From Desulfobacterales bacterium (lineage in GTDB: Bacteria; Desulfobacterota; Desulfobacteria; Desulfobacterales; UBA5852): 43,979 nucleotides of DNA. A program made the translations under genes and the position numbers. The notes beneath the pieces are model-generated. The model was given only the letters and a program-made list of their open reading frames with translations, made no database searches and was not told the DNA's origin. Location of the stretch: assembly GCA_030066455.1 (NCBI GenBank), contig JASJBQ010000034.1, positions 1-43,979 of the forward strand, written 5' to 3'. This document shows, piece by piece, positions 15,940 to 24,420 of this stretch (the first letter of the stretch is position 1; each line of letters starts with the position of its first letter).

Positions 15940-16362
15940 ATGAACGCCAACTCAAAAACCGTTGCCGTGACCGCCGCCCTATTGATGCACGCGGGGCGCA
16001 TTCTGATTGCCCGCCGCCCGGCGGGTGACCGGCTCGCAGGTTCATGGGAATTTCCTGGCGGCAAGATCGAATCGGGCGAAACGCCTCGGGAATGTCTGCA
16101 ACGTGAGCTCTACGAGGAATTCGGGATTCACTCCCGCATCGGCTCCTTTTTCGACCGGGCGGACTACCACTACGATCACATGACCGTGCGCCTGCTGGTT
16201 TACCGGGCCGAAATCGAGGACGGGGAATTACAACCCACCGCGCACGATGCCGTTCGGTGGGTGACCCCGGAGCAGATGGGACAATTCCGATTTGCACCGG
16301 CGGACCGGCCCATCGTCGCGCGCCTGCAGCGCCTCGGAAAAAGCCTGCCCCTGAAACCATGA
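15940..16362 (+). CDS. Nudix hydrolase (MutT-like)
   Basis: This 140-residue protein carries a complete Nudix box, GGKIESGETPRECLQRELYE followed by EFGI, matching G-x5-E-x7-RE-U-x-EE-x-G-U. It also has the MutT-type N-terminus TAALLMHAGRILIARRPAG and a WEFPGGK start of the box. Such proteins hydrolyse 8-oxo-dGTP, (d)CTP or related nucleoside triphosphates. It is followed 34 bases later by the dinB gene in the same direction, which makes a small mutagenesis/nucleotide-sanitising pair plausible. Confidence 0.9.
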   Translation: MNANSKTVAVTAALLMHAGRILIARRPAGDRLAGSWEFPGGKIESGETPRECLQRELYEEFGIHSRIGSFFDRADYHYDHMTVRLLVYRAEIEDGELQPTAHDAVRWVTPEQMGQFRFAPADRPIVARLQRLGKSLPLKP

Positions 16363-16396
16363 TCGATCGCCTGGATGCGAACGCCGGCTTATCCAC

Positions 16397-17569
16397 ATGA
16401 TCCTTCACCTCGACATGGACGCCTTCTTTGCATCGGTCGAACAGCGCGACCGTCCGGAGCTGCGTGGTCAATGCGTCATTGTGGGCGGGTCCAGCCAGCG
16501 CGGGGTCGTGACAACCGCCAGCTACGAAGCCCGCCGCTACGGTGTGCGATCGGCCATGCCCATGTTCGAGGCACGCCGCCGCTGCCCCCACGGCATCATC
16601 GTTCCCGGGCGCATGCACCGCTACAAGGAAATCTCACACCGGGTCATGATGCGGCTGACGGCGTTCACGCCCCTGGTCGAAAAAGTTTCCATCGACGAAG
16701 CCTACATGGACATCAGCGGCTGTGAACGCCTGCACGGTTCTCCCGCCGAGATGGGTGCGGCCGTTAAAAAAGCCGTCCGGGACGAGGTTGAGTTGACCTG
16801 TTCGATCGGGATCGCACCGGTCCGCTTCCTGGCCAAAATTGCCTCCGATCTCCGGAAGCCGGACGGCATGACGATCATCACACCGGAGCAGGTCATGCCC
16901 TTTATCGATCGCCTCCCGATACGCAAGGTGCCGGGCGTGGGACCCAAGGCCCTCAAAAGGCTGAACCGGTTGGGGATCAACACGCTGGGGCAAGTCCGTC
17001 TCCACCGACCGGAGGATCTCGATCGGCATATGGGCAAGTTCGGCAGCCGCCTCGCGGCGCTGGCCTGCGGTCGGGACGATACGCCGGTCAACCCTTCGAG
17101 TCAGGCCAAGTCCTTCAGCTCCGAGGGGACCCTGGCCCGTGATCTTTCCGATCGCGATCGGTTGCGGGAGCATCTCCTGCACCACGCCGAGGACGTCGGC
17201 CGTCAGCTTCGCCGCCATGGCGTGAAAGCCCGCACCGTGACGCTGAAAATCAAATACCACGATTTTCGGCAGATTACCCGCAGCACGACCGTTGCGGAGC
17301 CGTTCCAGTCCGCCGACGTCCTGTTCGACCAAGCCTGCCGTCTACTCAAGGACGAACTGCTGAAGCACAAAATTCGCCTCATCGGGGTTGGCGCCTCCAA
17401 TCTGGTGGCCTCCTGGACACCGGCCCAGATGGACTTGTTTCCTGCGGCTTCGTCCGGTCACAGCGGCGATTGGGACAGTGTCGACGAAGCCCTCGACGCC
17501 ATCAACGTCAAATTCGGAAACGACACCATCAACAGGGCCAGCCTAAGGGATCCGACACGCAAATCCTGA
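16397..17569 (+). CDS. dinB: DNA polymerase IV (Y-family)
   Basis: This 390-residue translesion polymerase has all Y-family landmarks: HLDMDAFFASVEQRDRPELR (first catalytic Asp and steric-gate region), YEARRYGVRSAMP, SIDEAYMDISG (catalytic Asp-Glu), CSIGIAPVRFLAKIASD, the helix-hairpin-helix KVPGVGPKALKRLNRLGI and a C-terminal little-finger domain (TVTLKIKYHDFRQITRS). No beta-clamp-binding peptide of the QL-x-LF form is certain, but QMDLFPA near the end is a good candidate. No LexA-like operator was spotted upstream. Confidence 0.95.
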   Translation: MILHLDMDAFFASVEQRDRPELRGQCVIVGGSSQRGVVTTASYEARRYGVRSAMPMFEARRRCPHGIIVPGRMHRYKEISHRVMMRLTAFTPLVEKVSIDEAYMDISGCERLHGSPAEMGAAVKKAVRDEVELTCSIGIAPVRFLAKIASDLRKPDGMTIITPEQVMPFIDRLPIRKVPGVGPKALKRLNRLGINTLGQVRLHRPEDLDRHMGKFGSRLAALACGRDDTPVNPSSQAKSFSSEGTLARDLSDRDRLREHLLHHAEDVGRQLRRHGVKARTVTLKIKYHDFRQITRSTTVAEPFQSADVLFDQACRLLKDELLKHKIRLIGVGASNLVASWTPAQMDLFPAASSGHSGDWDSVDEALDAINVKFGNDTINRASLRDPTRKS

Positions 17570-18170
17570 CAACCGCCTTTGGGCGCGTATCACCCAGCGG
17601 GCGTCCATGGCCATCCGCGCAGCGCCCCATCCCCTAAGGTCTTCTAAGAGCTTGGACCCTTGGCGGAGGTGGAAGCGTCACCCGCGGGGTGTGCCCGCGT
17701 TGGCCGCCATTTTATTTCACCCCGCAACCTTGCCATTTTACAGTACCGCCATAGCATCAATGACCCGGACCAACGCTTTGCGTTTTCGGATTACATTTTT
17801 GTCATCCGCTGCAAGCGGTTCGGGTGCGATGAACATCGCGTCAACCAACGCGCTGGCGGGGAACAGGCCGCGGCGGCTGCCACCGGCTCTGATGGGCGGT
17901 CCGAATGAAAAAGCAGCCGGATTGGCCGGGATCATATGCGTTTGGGCGTCAAACGGCCGGCGGCTTTCCGACAATTTTGTTGCATCCATCGCCATTTTGG
18001 TGGCGCTCTTCAGGGCACAAGATTCGCCCTAATGATATTTGTTTTTGTAATCATTCGATATTCTATACACACAAATTAAATGCGAGACTTGGCATTATAA
18101 TTGAATAAATGTATGGGCAGGTCAAAACCAACAAGGACGAATTCTGTAATCCTTAGATTAGGAAGACCCC
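17570..18170. other. Intergenic gap
   Basis: This is about 600 bases with no gene I can support. The open frames on both strands have no ribosome-binding site or family resemblance. The last 150 bases are AT-rich and probably hold the promoter of the 18171 gene. A poor sigma-54-like GGCAC-AAGAT-TCGC at about 18017-18030 has correct spacing but three mismatches. Confidence 0.4.
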
Positions 18171-18485
18171 ATGTACGAAAAGCCCAACAAGCACAGCTTG
18201 CCGCGAACGGTCGACGAAGTGGCCGACCTGTTGATAGCCGATTTACCACCGCAACAAATGGCAACCCTGTCGGGAATGACCGAAAACGATTTTGTGCGTC
18301 TCTACGACTCGGTGGCCAATTATGTCCTGGAGGAATTTAAAATCTGGACCGGTAATGACGAATTGCTTGAATCCTGTATGGACCAGGTATCCGAAAAAGC
18401 AATCACCACCGACCCGGCCATGATCATCCTGCGCCGGGTGTGGCAGAAATTGCATGATTTTCCCGAAATCCTGATTATCACCTGA
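18171..18485 (+). CDS. Small soluble protein, DUF6794-like
   Basis: This 104-residue acidic, helical protein has the layout TVDEVADLLIADLPPQQMAT, then TENDFVRLYDSVANYVLEEF, KIWTGNDELLESC, and a final ILRRVWQKLHDFPE. It resembles the DUF6794 pattern (an N-terminal D-L-L helix, an L-N-x-L-W-G-N-x-x-L-L-x-S-C centre, and a W-x-x-L end). No function is known. The assignment is from memory of the pattern and is moderate. It appears monocistronic. Confidence 0.65.
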   Translation: MYEKPNKHSLPRTVDEVADLLIADLPPQQMATLSGMTENDFVRLYDSVANYVLEEFKIWTGNDELLESCMDQVSEKAITTDPAMIILRRVWQKLHDFPEILIIT

Positions 18486-18910
18486 TTACTCCACCAGGCT
18501 TGTACCGGGCGTGCATCGGCCTCTGGCCGGCGCCCGTCGCGAGCCAAGCGCAACCAACCGCTACCGGCTCCAGAGCCAAGGCTGCGGTCCCCTACCTGTA
18601 TGTTCGTGCCGGCCATTGACGCCGGTCATCCCCCCCTGCCCATATCTTGCACCTTGAGGTGGCAAGACCCTCAAACGGTTGAAACGGCTGCCTGCAATGG
18701 ACGCTGCGCTAGCCGGATTCGATACCGGTTGAATACCGACCGTCGGCCAGGAGTCTAGCGTCCTGACTCCCCTGCCTCAATCTCGTCTTCCCGGGCCATG
18801 CCACAGATTTACCGGCCGTGAGGTCATCAAGGTTGACATGCCGGTGCAAATATCATAATGGGTGATCCATTATATTTATTTATGGCTCATTTTAGAGGCG
18901 AGCGATCCGC
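18486..18910. other. Intergenic gap with regulator promoter
   Basis: The first 300 bases hold no recognisable gene. The last 80 contain the promoter and operator candidates of the GntR-family gene, listed separately. Confidence 0.4.
18833..18872 (+). promoter_or_regulatory. Promoter plus overlapping palindromic operator of the GntR-family gene
   Basis: TTGACA (18833-18838) precedes CATAAT (18854-18859) at a short 15-base spacing. The inverted repeat TAATGG-N5-CCATTA (18856-18872) overlaps the -10 region. FadR/GntR proteins bind short palindromes of this size and often repress themselves, so autoregulation is inferred. Confidence 0.5.
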
Positions 18911-19633
18911 ATGTTCAAAAAAACCTCGCGCAGCCGTGTTTTCCAGAATCTGGTCCACCAGATTCAAACGGCCATTCTGGAGGGACGGCTCAAACCGGGG
19001 GACAAGCTTCCGCCCCAGCGGAACCTGATGGAAATGTTTGCCACCAGCCGGGCATCGGTCCGGGAGGCCCTGCGCGTTCTCGAGCAAAAGGGGTTGATCG
19101 AGGTCAAACTCGGTGTTCAGGGCGGTGCCGTCGTCCGCAAGACCAACATCGATCCGGCCACCGAAGTCCTGACGCTCCTGATGCACCAGAATCAGGTTTC
19201 ACTCGCACATCTGGAAGCGTTCCGTCTCTGCGTCGAGGGCGACGTGACGGCCCTGGCCGCCCGGTCGGCCGGAGCCGGGGACATCGACCGCCTGCGGCGC
19301 ATTCTGGATCGGGCCCGGGACTGTCTGCGCAGCGAGCGGCCGGATGCCATGGCCTTTGTCGAAATGGATATCGAGTTGCACACCGCCCTGGCCGAAATCA
19401 GCGGCAATCCCGTGTTCGTGGCCGTGGTCAAGATGGTGCACGAAACGATGCTGGGCTATTGCGACCGTTTCACGTTCCGACGCTCGGCCGTCCTCGAGGA
19501 AAACTACCGCGATCTCCGCGCCATCGTGGCGGCCGTTGAAAAGGGCGATGCCGACGAAGCCCGCCGGCTGGCCCGCGCGCACGTGCGCCGCTTCAGCCGG
19601 CACATGGAAGCCGAGGTCGCTGCCGCCCCGTGA
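18911..19633 (+). CDS. GntR-family regulator, FadR subfamily
   Basis: This 240-residue transcription factor has an N-terminal winged helix (residues about 10-75: LVHQIQTAILEGRLKPGDKL, then SRASVREALRVLEQKGLIE) and a C-terminal FCD all-helical ligand domain (VEMDIELHTALAEISGNPV, HVRRFSRHM). The FCD metal ligands Asp, His and His are in the usual places. FCD regulators commonly respond to organic or amino acids. It lies 117 bases upstream of the ornithine/carbamoyl-phosphate genes on the same strand and is the likely local regulator. Confidence 0.9.
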   Translation: MFKKTSRSRVFQNLVHQIQTAILEGRLKPGDKLPPQRNLMEMFATSRASVREALRVLEQKGLIEVKLGVQGGAVVRKTNIDPATEVLTLLMHQNQVSLAHLEAFRLCVEGDVTALAARSAGAGDIDRLRRILDRARDCLRSERPDAMAFVEMDIELHTALAEISGNPVFVAVVKMVHETMLGYCDRFTFRRSAVLEENYRDLRAIVAAVEKGDADEARRLARAHVRRFSRHMEAEVAAAP

Positions 19634-19750
19634 TCGCTTGCGGGTTGGCGACGAAGGCTGTCGGGTGTGGCATTGCACCCCACCGGGCTGCTAACCGCAA
19701 ACGAAATGCCGGCCAGATGACCAAAACCGCCAACCGTTGGGAGGGATGGC

Positions 19751-20953
19751 ATGCAGACCAAAGATTTTATCGAACTCGAGAACCGGCTCGGCGCCCATAA
19801 CTACAAGCCGCTGGACGTCGTACTGGCCCGTGGCGAAGGCATCTGGGTCTGGGACGTTGACGGCCGCCGCTACATGGACTGCCTGTCGGCCTATTCCGCC
19901 GTCAACCAGGGGCACTGCCATCCGGCCATCCAGAAAGCGCTCATCGAGCAGGCCGGCAAATTGACCCTCACATCGCGTGCCTTTCGCAACGACCAGCTGG
20001 CCCTTTTCTACCAGGAGCTCTGTGAACTGACCAACTCCCACAAGGTCCTGCCGATGAACAGCGGCGCCGAGGCGGTCGAAACGGTCATCAAGGCCGTGCG
20101 CAAATGGGGTTACACGGTCAAGGGCGTTCCCGAGGATCAGGCCGAGATCATCGTGTGCGCCAACAATTTCCACGGCCGCACCATCACGATCGTGGGATTC
20201 AGTACCGACGAGGGCTCCCGCCGGGGTTTCGGCCCCTTTACGCCTGGATTCAAGGTCATTCCCTTTGGTGACGCCGAGGCCCTCGCCCGGGCGATCACCC
20301 CCCGTACGGTCGGATTTCTGGTCGAGCCGATCCAGGGCGAAGCCGGGGTGATCATCCCGCCGGATGGCTATCTGCGCCGCGCCAAGCGCCTTTGCGAGGC
20401 GCACAACATCGTGCTGATCCTGGACGAGATTCAGACGGGCCTGGGACGCACCGGCAAGCTTCTGGCCGAAGAACACGAGGGTATCGAGGCGGACCTGACC
20501 CTGGTGGGCAAGGCACTTTCCGGCGGTTTCTACCCGGTTTCCGCCGTGCTCTCCAACAAGGAGGTCATGGATGTCCTGCGCCCGGGGGAGCACGGCAGTA
20601 CCTTCGGCGGCAATCCGCTGGCCTGCGCGGTGGCGCGCACGGCGCTAAGGGTGCTGGTGGAGGAAGACCTCGTCGCTAACGCAGCCGCCATGGGGGCGTA
20701 TTTCCTGGCCGAACTGCGCAACCTCGCCGCACCACAGATTCGCGAAATCCGCGGCCGGGGACTCATGCTCGGCATCGAGCTCAAGCCCGAAGCCGGCGGC
20801 GCACGGACCTACTGCCAGAGGCTCATGGAGCAGGGTCTGCTTTGCAAGGAGACCCACGAACACATCGTGCGCATCGCCCCCCCGCTGGTGATCCGCAAAG
20901 ATGACATCGACTGGGCCCTGGAAAAAATTGCTAAAATTTTCGCTGCAGGATAG
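19751..20953 (+). CDS. rocD: Ornithine aminotransferase
   Basis: This 400-residue class III PLP aminotransferase moves the delta-amino group of ornithine to 2-oxoglutarate, giving glutamate semialdehyde. Family marks are [81 protein letters not shown] (PLP-binding Asp), [13 protein letters not shown] (Schiff-base Lys) and [15 protein letters not shown]. These favour ornithine aminotransferase over acetylornithine aminotransferase. GGGAGGGA precedes the ATG. The carbamoyltransferase gene 98 bases downstream supports ornithine as substrate. Confidence 0.9.
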   Translation: MQTKDFIELENRLGAHNYKPLDVVLARGEGIWVWDVDGRRYMDCLSAYSAVNQGHCHPAIQKALIEQAGKLTLTSRAFRNDQLALFYQELCELTNSHKVLPMNSGAEAVETVIKAVRKWGYTVKGVPEDQAEIIVCANNFHGRTITIVGFSTDEGSRRGFGPFTPGFKVIPFGDAEALARAITPRTVGFLVEPIQGEAGVIIPPDGYLRRAKRLCEAHNIVLILDEIQTGLGRTGKLLAEEHEGIEADLTLVGKALSGGFYPVSAVLSNKEVMDVLRPGEHGSTFGGNPLACAVARTALRVLVEEDLVANAAAMGAYFLAELRNLAAPQIREIRGRGLMLGIELKPEAGGARTYCQRLMEQGLLCKETHEHIVRIAPPLVIRKDDIDWALEKIAKIFAAG

Positions 20954-21050
20954 AACGGCGATCACCCAGGCGCCGACCAGCAGGGCGTGCGGCAGCGGCG
21001 CGCCGCTTCCGCCAGGCTGCTCCATCAACCGCTAAGCAACGAGGCATCCC

Positions 21051-21968
21051 GTGAAACGCGACTTTATCCATGTGGACGACCTGACCCCCGACGAAATCCA
21101 TCAGGTCATCGATCTGGCCACCGATGTCAAAGAAAGATTCCGCCGCCGGGAGACGTTCCATCCGTTCGCCAACCAGACCCTGGCCATGATCTTTGCCAAG
21201 CCATCCGCGCGCACCCGGATCTCGTTTGAGACCGGGTTCACCCGCATGGGCGGCCATGCGGTCTATCTCAACCCCCAGGATATCGAAATCGGCAAGCGCG
21301 AGGCCGTCAAGGACGTGGCCCGGGTCATTAGCCGTTACAACGATTTGATCATGGCCCGCCTGTTCGCCCACGAGCATATCCGCGAGCTGGCCGCCTACGC
21401 CACCGTTCCGGTGATCAACGCCCTGACGGACTACAATCACCCCTGCCAGATCATGGCCGATATCTTCACCATCAAGGAGGCGCGCGGCCACCTGGACAAC
21501 CTCAAGATCGTCTATGTCGGCGACGGCAACAATGTCGTGCACTCCTGGCTGCGGCTGGCCGCACGCCTGCCGCTGCATTTTGTCTGCGCCTGCCCGGCGG
21601 CCTATCAGCCCGAGGCCGCAACACTGCAATTGGCGCTCGAGGCCGGTCATTCCACGATCGAAATCATCCATGAACCCCTGGTGGCCGTTCGGGATGCCGA
21701 TGTGATCTACACCGACGTCTGGGCCTCGATGGGGCAGAAACACGAACTGGAAGAACGCCGGAAACATTTTGAGGCCTTTCAGGTGAACGCGCGCTTGATG
21801 GCCGCGGCCCGCCCCGAGGCCCTGTTCATGCATTGCCTTCCGGCCCAGCGCGGGCTGGAGGTGACCAATGAGGTCATGGAGTCGCCGGCGTCGATCGTCT
21901 TTACCGAAGCCGAAAACCGCATGCACGTCCAGAATGCCATCATGCTTTTTCTGGCGGGCCTGGCCTGA
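21051..21968 (+). CDS. argF: Ornithine carbamoyltransferase
   Basis: This 305-residue enzyme of the ATCase/OTCase fold binds carbamoyl phosphate through SARTR (residues 52-56, the S-T-R-T-R motif) and HPCQ (130-133). The ornithine loop near the C-terminus reads HCLPAQRG, where most OTCases have HCLPAHRG. DYNHPCQIMADIFT and VYVGDGNNVVHSW are typical of OTCase. It starts at GTG. Here it lies between ornithine aminotransferase and carbamate kinase, so a catabolic direction (citrulline to ornithine plus carbamoyl phosphate) is inferred; a biosynthetic role or a related substrate is not excluded. Symbol argF is by family; arcB would suit a catabolic enzyme. Confidence 0.88.
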   Translation: MKRDFIHVDDLTPDEIHQVIDLATDVKERFRRRETFHPFANQTLAMIFAKPSARTRISFETGFTRMGGHAVYLNPQDIEIGKREAVKDVARVISRYNDLIMARLFAHEHIRELAAYATVPVINALTDYNHPCQIMADIFTIKEARGHLDNLKIVYVGDGNNVVHSWLRLAARLPLHFVCACPAAYQPEAATLQLALEAGHSTIEIIHEPLVAVRDADVIYTDVWASMGQKHELEERRKHFEAFQVNARLMAAARPEALFMHCLPAQRGLEVTNEVMESPASIVFTEAENRMHVQNAIMLFLAGLA

Positions 21969-22091
21969 TCGGGACAAACCCCGAGCGCTTCATCGGCGCA
22001 AAGCCATCGCGGTCGGCCGCACGTCAGGCGCGCTGGTCTCAAGGCGTCTATCCAGCCATTCAAAACATGCGCCAACCGGAAGGAAGCAGGT

Positions 22092-23429
22092 ATGATCGAA
22101 AACGTCATCATCATGGGCGCGGCCGGAAGGGATTTTCACAACTTCAATATCTATTTTCGCGATAACGGCCGCTACCGCGTCAAGGCCTTTACCGCCACGC
22201 AGATCCCCGATATCGAAGGACGCCGCTATCCCGCCGCCCTGGCCGGCAGCCTCTACCCCGAAGGCATCCCCATCTTCCACGAAGACGATCTCCCGGGCTT
22301 GATCCGGGAGCACAGGATCGACCTGGTGGCCTTCGCCTACAGCGATGTCCCCCATACCGCGGTGATGCACAAGGCCTCGCTGGCCATGGCCGAGGGAGCG
22401 GATTTCACCCTGATCGGGGCCACCTACACCATGCTGCGGGCCCGCAAGCCGGTGGTGGCCGTCTGCGCGGTGCGCACGGGCTGCGGCAAATCCCAGACCA
22501 CCCGCAAGGTCTGCCGAATCATGCGGGAGGCGGGCCAGCGCGTGGTGGCCGTCCGTCATCCCATGCCCTATGGCGATCTGACGCGGCAGGAGGTTCAGCG
22601 TTTCGCCGCCTATGAGGATTTCGACCGCCATCACTGCACCATCGAGGAGCGCGAAGAATATGAACCACTGGTGGCCCGGGGCATCGTGGTCTACGCCGGG
22701 ATCGATTACAAGAAGATCCTGGAGGCCGCCGAGCGCGAAGCCGATGTCATCGTCTGGGACGGCGGCAACAACGACACCCCGTTTTACTACCCCGACGTGC
22801 ACATCGTCGTTTTCGACCCCCATCGCGCCGGTCACGAACGGCTGTATTACCCGGGGGAGACGAACATGATCATGGCCGACATCGCCGTGATCAACAAGGT
22901 GGACAGCGCGGCAGCCGAAGACATCGAAACGGTCAGGGGCAATATCGCCACGTATGCCCCCGGGGCCGACATCGTCATGGCCGAATCCGCCATTCGGGTG
23001 GACGACCCCGAGGCCATCCGCGGTAAAAAGGTGCTGGTGGTGGAAGACGGTCCCACCCTGACCCACGGCGACATGGCGTTTGGGGCCGGCGCCATCGCCG
23101 CCCGGCGCTTCGGCGCGGCCGAATTGGTGGACGCCTCGTCCTCGGCCGCCGGCAGTATCCGTGCGACTTACGCTCGCTATCCCCATGTCCGCGACGTCTT
23201 GCCGGCCATGGGCTACAGCCGTGAGCAGATCGCCGATCTCGAGGCGACCATCAATCGTTCGGCCTGCGACCTCGTGCTCTGCGCCACGCCCATCGATCTG
23301 CCCAAACTGGTGCGCATCGATAAGCCCACCCTGCGGGTGCGCTACGAATACCGGGACCGGCCCCAAGGTCCCCGGCTGGAAGAAGTCCTGTTGGGACGCC
23401 TGAAGGACAAGATCCGGGACGATGGATGA
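22092..23429 (+). CDS. Cyclic 2,3-diphosphoglycerate synthetase-like P-loop protein
   Basis: This 445-residue protein has an N-terminal Rossmann-like segment (MGAAGRDFHNFNIYFRDNG, residues 8-26), a TATQIPDIEGRRYPA block and then a P-loop GTPase/ATPase-like domain with GCGKSQTTRK (residues 130-139). VIWDGGNNDTPFY and ADIAVINKVDSA (an NKxD-like element) follow. These are the features of the cyclic-2,3-diphosphoglycerate synthetase family, first known in thermophilic methanogens. A role in making that osmolyte is doubtful in this context: the gene is wedged between ornithine carbamoyltransferase and carbamate kinase and overlaps the latter by eight bases. A function in carbamoyl-phosphate or carbamate handling is my inference. 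AAGGAAGCAGGT precedes the ATG. Confidence 0.78.
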   Translation: MIENVIIMGAAGRDFHNFNIYFRDNGRYRVKAFTATQIPDIEGRRYPAALAGSLYPEGIPIFHEDDLPGLIREHRIDLVAFAYSDVPHTAVMHKASLAMAEGADFTLIGATYTMLRARKPVVAVCAVRTGCGKSQTTRKVCRIMREAGQRVVAVRHPMPYGDLTRQEVQRFAAYEDFDRHHCTIEEREEYEPLVARGIVVYAGIDYKKILEAAEREADVIVWDGGNNDTPFYYPDVHIVVFDPHRAGHERLYYPGETNMIMADIAVINKVDSAAAEDIETVRGNIATYAPGADIVMAESAIRVDDPEAIRGKKVLVVEDGPTLTHGDMAFGAGAIAARRFGAAELVDASSSAAGSIRATYARYPHVRDVLPAMGYSREQIADLEATINRSACDLVLCATPIDLPKLVRIDKPTLRVRYEYRDRPQGPRLEEVLLGRLKDKIRDDG

Positions 23430-24378
23430 GAACGAACGCATACACCGGCCGATGGCGCGCAAAACCCTGCTGATCGCCCTGGGCGGCAACGCCCTGATTC
23501 GCAAGGGCCAGCGTGGCACCATCCGCGAGCAGTTTGCCAACCTCAAAATCCCCATGCAGCAGATCGCCCGTCTGTCACAGCACTACCGGGTCATCATCAC
23601 CCATGGCAACGGCCCCCAGGTCGGCAACCTCCTCCTGCAGCAGGAATGCTGCGACACGGTGCCCCAACTGCCCCTGGAAATACTGGTCGCGCAGACCCAG
23701 GGCCAGATCGGCTACATGATCGAGTCGACCCTGGACACGGCCCTCATGGAGATGGGCATTCACTTCAAGCAGCCCTTCATCACCCTCATCAGCTATGTCG
23801 TGGTCGATGAGCACGACCCGGCCCTGGCCGCGCCCACCAAGCCGATCGGGCCGGTGCTCGACGGCGACCCCGCCGTCTACTCTTTCCCCACACGGCTCAC
23901 GGCCAAGGGGCGGCGGCGGGTGGTGGCCTCGCCCCTGCCGATCACCGTGGTCGAGAAACGCGAGATCAAAAAGCTGATCGATATGGGCTTCATCGTCATC
24001 TGCTGCGGGGGCGGAGGCATTCCGGTGATTCGGGAGGGGAGGCGCTTTCACGGCGTGGATGCCGTCATCGACAAGGATCTGGCGAGCGCCTGTCTGGCCC
24101 GGGACATCGGCGTCGATTACTTCGTTATCGCCACCGATGTTCCCGGCTTGGCCGTCGACTACGGGACGGACCGGGAGCGTTTCCTGGAAACCGTGACGGT
24201 CGCCGAACTCGAAGGCCTGGCGCGGGCCGATCAATTCCCGCCGGGTACCGTGGGGCCCAAGGTCGAGGCGGTTTTGGCCTTCGTTCGCGGCGGCGGGCCG
24301 CTGGCCGTGGTCTGCGCCCTGGAAGACATCGAGCCGGCCGCTTCAGGACGGGCCGGCACCCGAATCCTGCCCGCCTGA
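23422..24378 (+). CDS. arcC: Carbamate kinase
   Basis: This 318-residue amino-acid-kinase-fold enzyme converts carbamoyl phosphate plus ADP to ATP, CO2 and ammonia in catabolic settings. Signatures are LIALGGNALIRKGQRGT, IITHGNGPQVGNLLLQQE, VVASPLPITVVEK, ICCGGGGIPVI, DAVIDKDLASACLA and FPPGTVGPKVEAVLAFV. It overlaps the end of the upstream P-loop gene by eight bases, indicating translational coupling. An alternative ATG at 23452 (MARKTLLIAL) is closer to the usual family start. Ordered after ornithine carbamoyltransferase, it suits substrate-level ATP formation from citrulline or ureido compounds, although no arginine deiminase is in the window. Confidence 0.93.
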   Translation: MDENERIHRPMARKTLLIALGGNALIRKGQRGTIREQFANLKIPMQQIARLSQHYRVIITHGNGPQVGNLLLQQECCDTVPQLPLEILVAQTQGQIGYMIESTLDTALMEMGIHFKQPFITLISYVVVDEHDPALAAPTKPIGPVLDGDPAVYSFPTRLTAKGRRRVVASPLPITVVEKREIKKLIDMGFIVICCGGGGIPVIREGRRFHGVDAVIDKDLASACLARDIGVDYFVIATDVPGLAVDYGTDRERFLETVTVAELEGLARADQFPPGTVGPKVEAVLAFVRGGGPLAVVCALEDIEPAASGRAGTRILPA

Positions 24379-24420
24379 CGGGGGGCCCCGCCGTCGGTTG
24401 CCGTCCGTCGCGAACGGGCG

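Noticed and set aside
18016..18031. Sigma-54 promoter before the DUF6794-like gene
   Set aside because: GG and GC spacing is right, but three consensus bases fail and the distance to the gene is about 130 bases.
17607..18032. Plus-strand ORF of 141 codons between dinB and the 18171 gene
   Set aside because: It has no Shine-Dalgarno, an atypical composition with many Ala/Arg/Ser, and no family resemblance.
21990..23555. 521-codon open frame on the minus strand
   Set aside because: It is antisense to the P-loop protein and the start of arcC, is rich in His/Gly/Val from reversed GC-rich codons, and has no recognisable domain.
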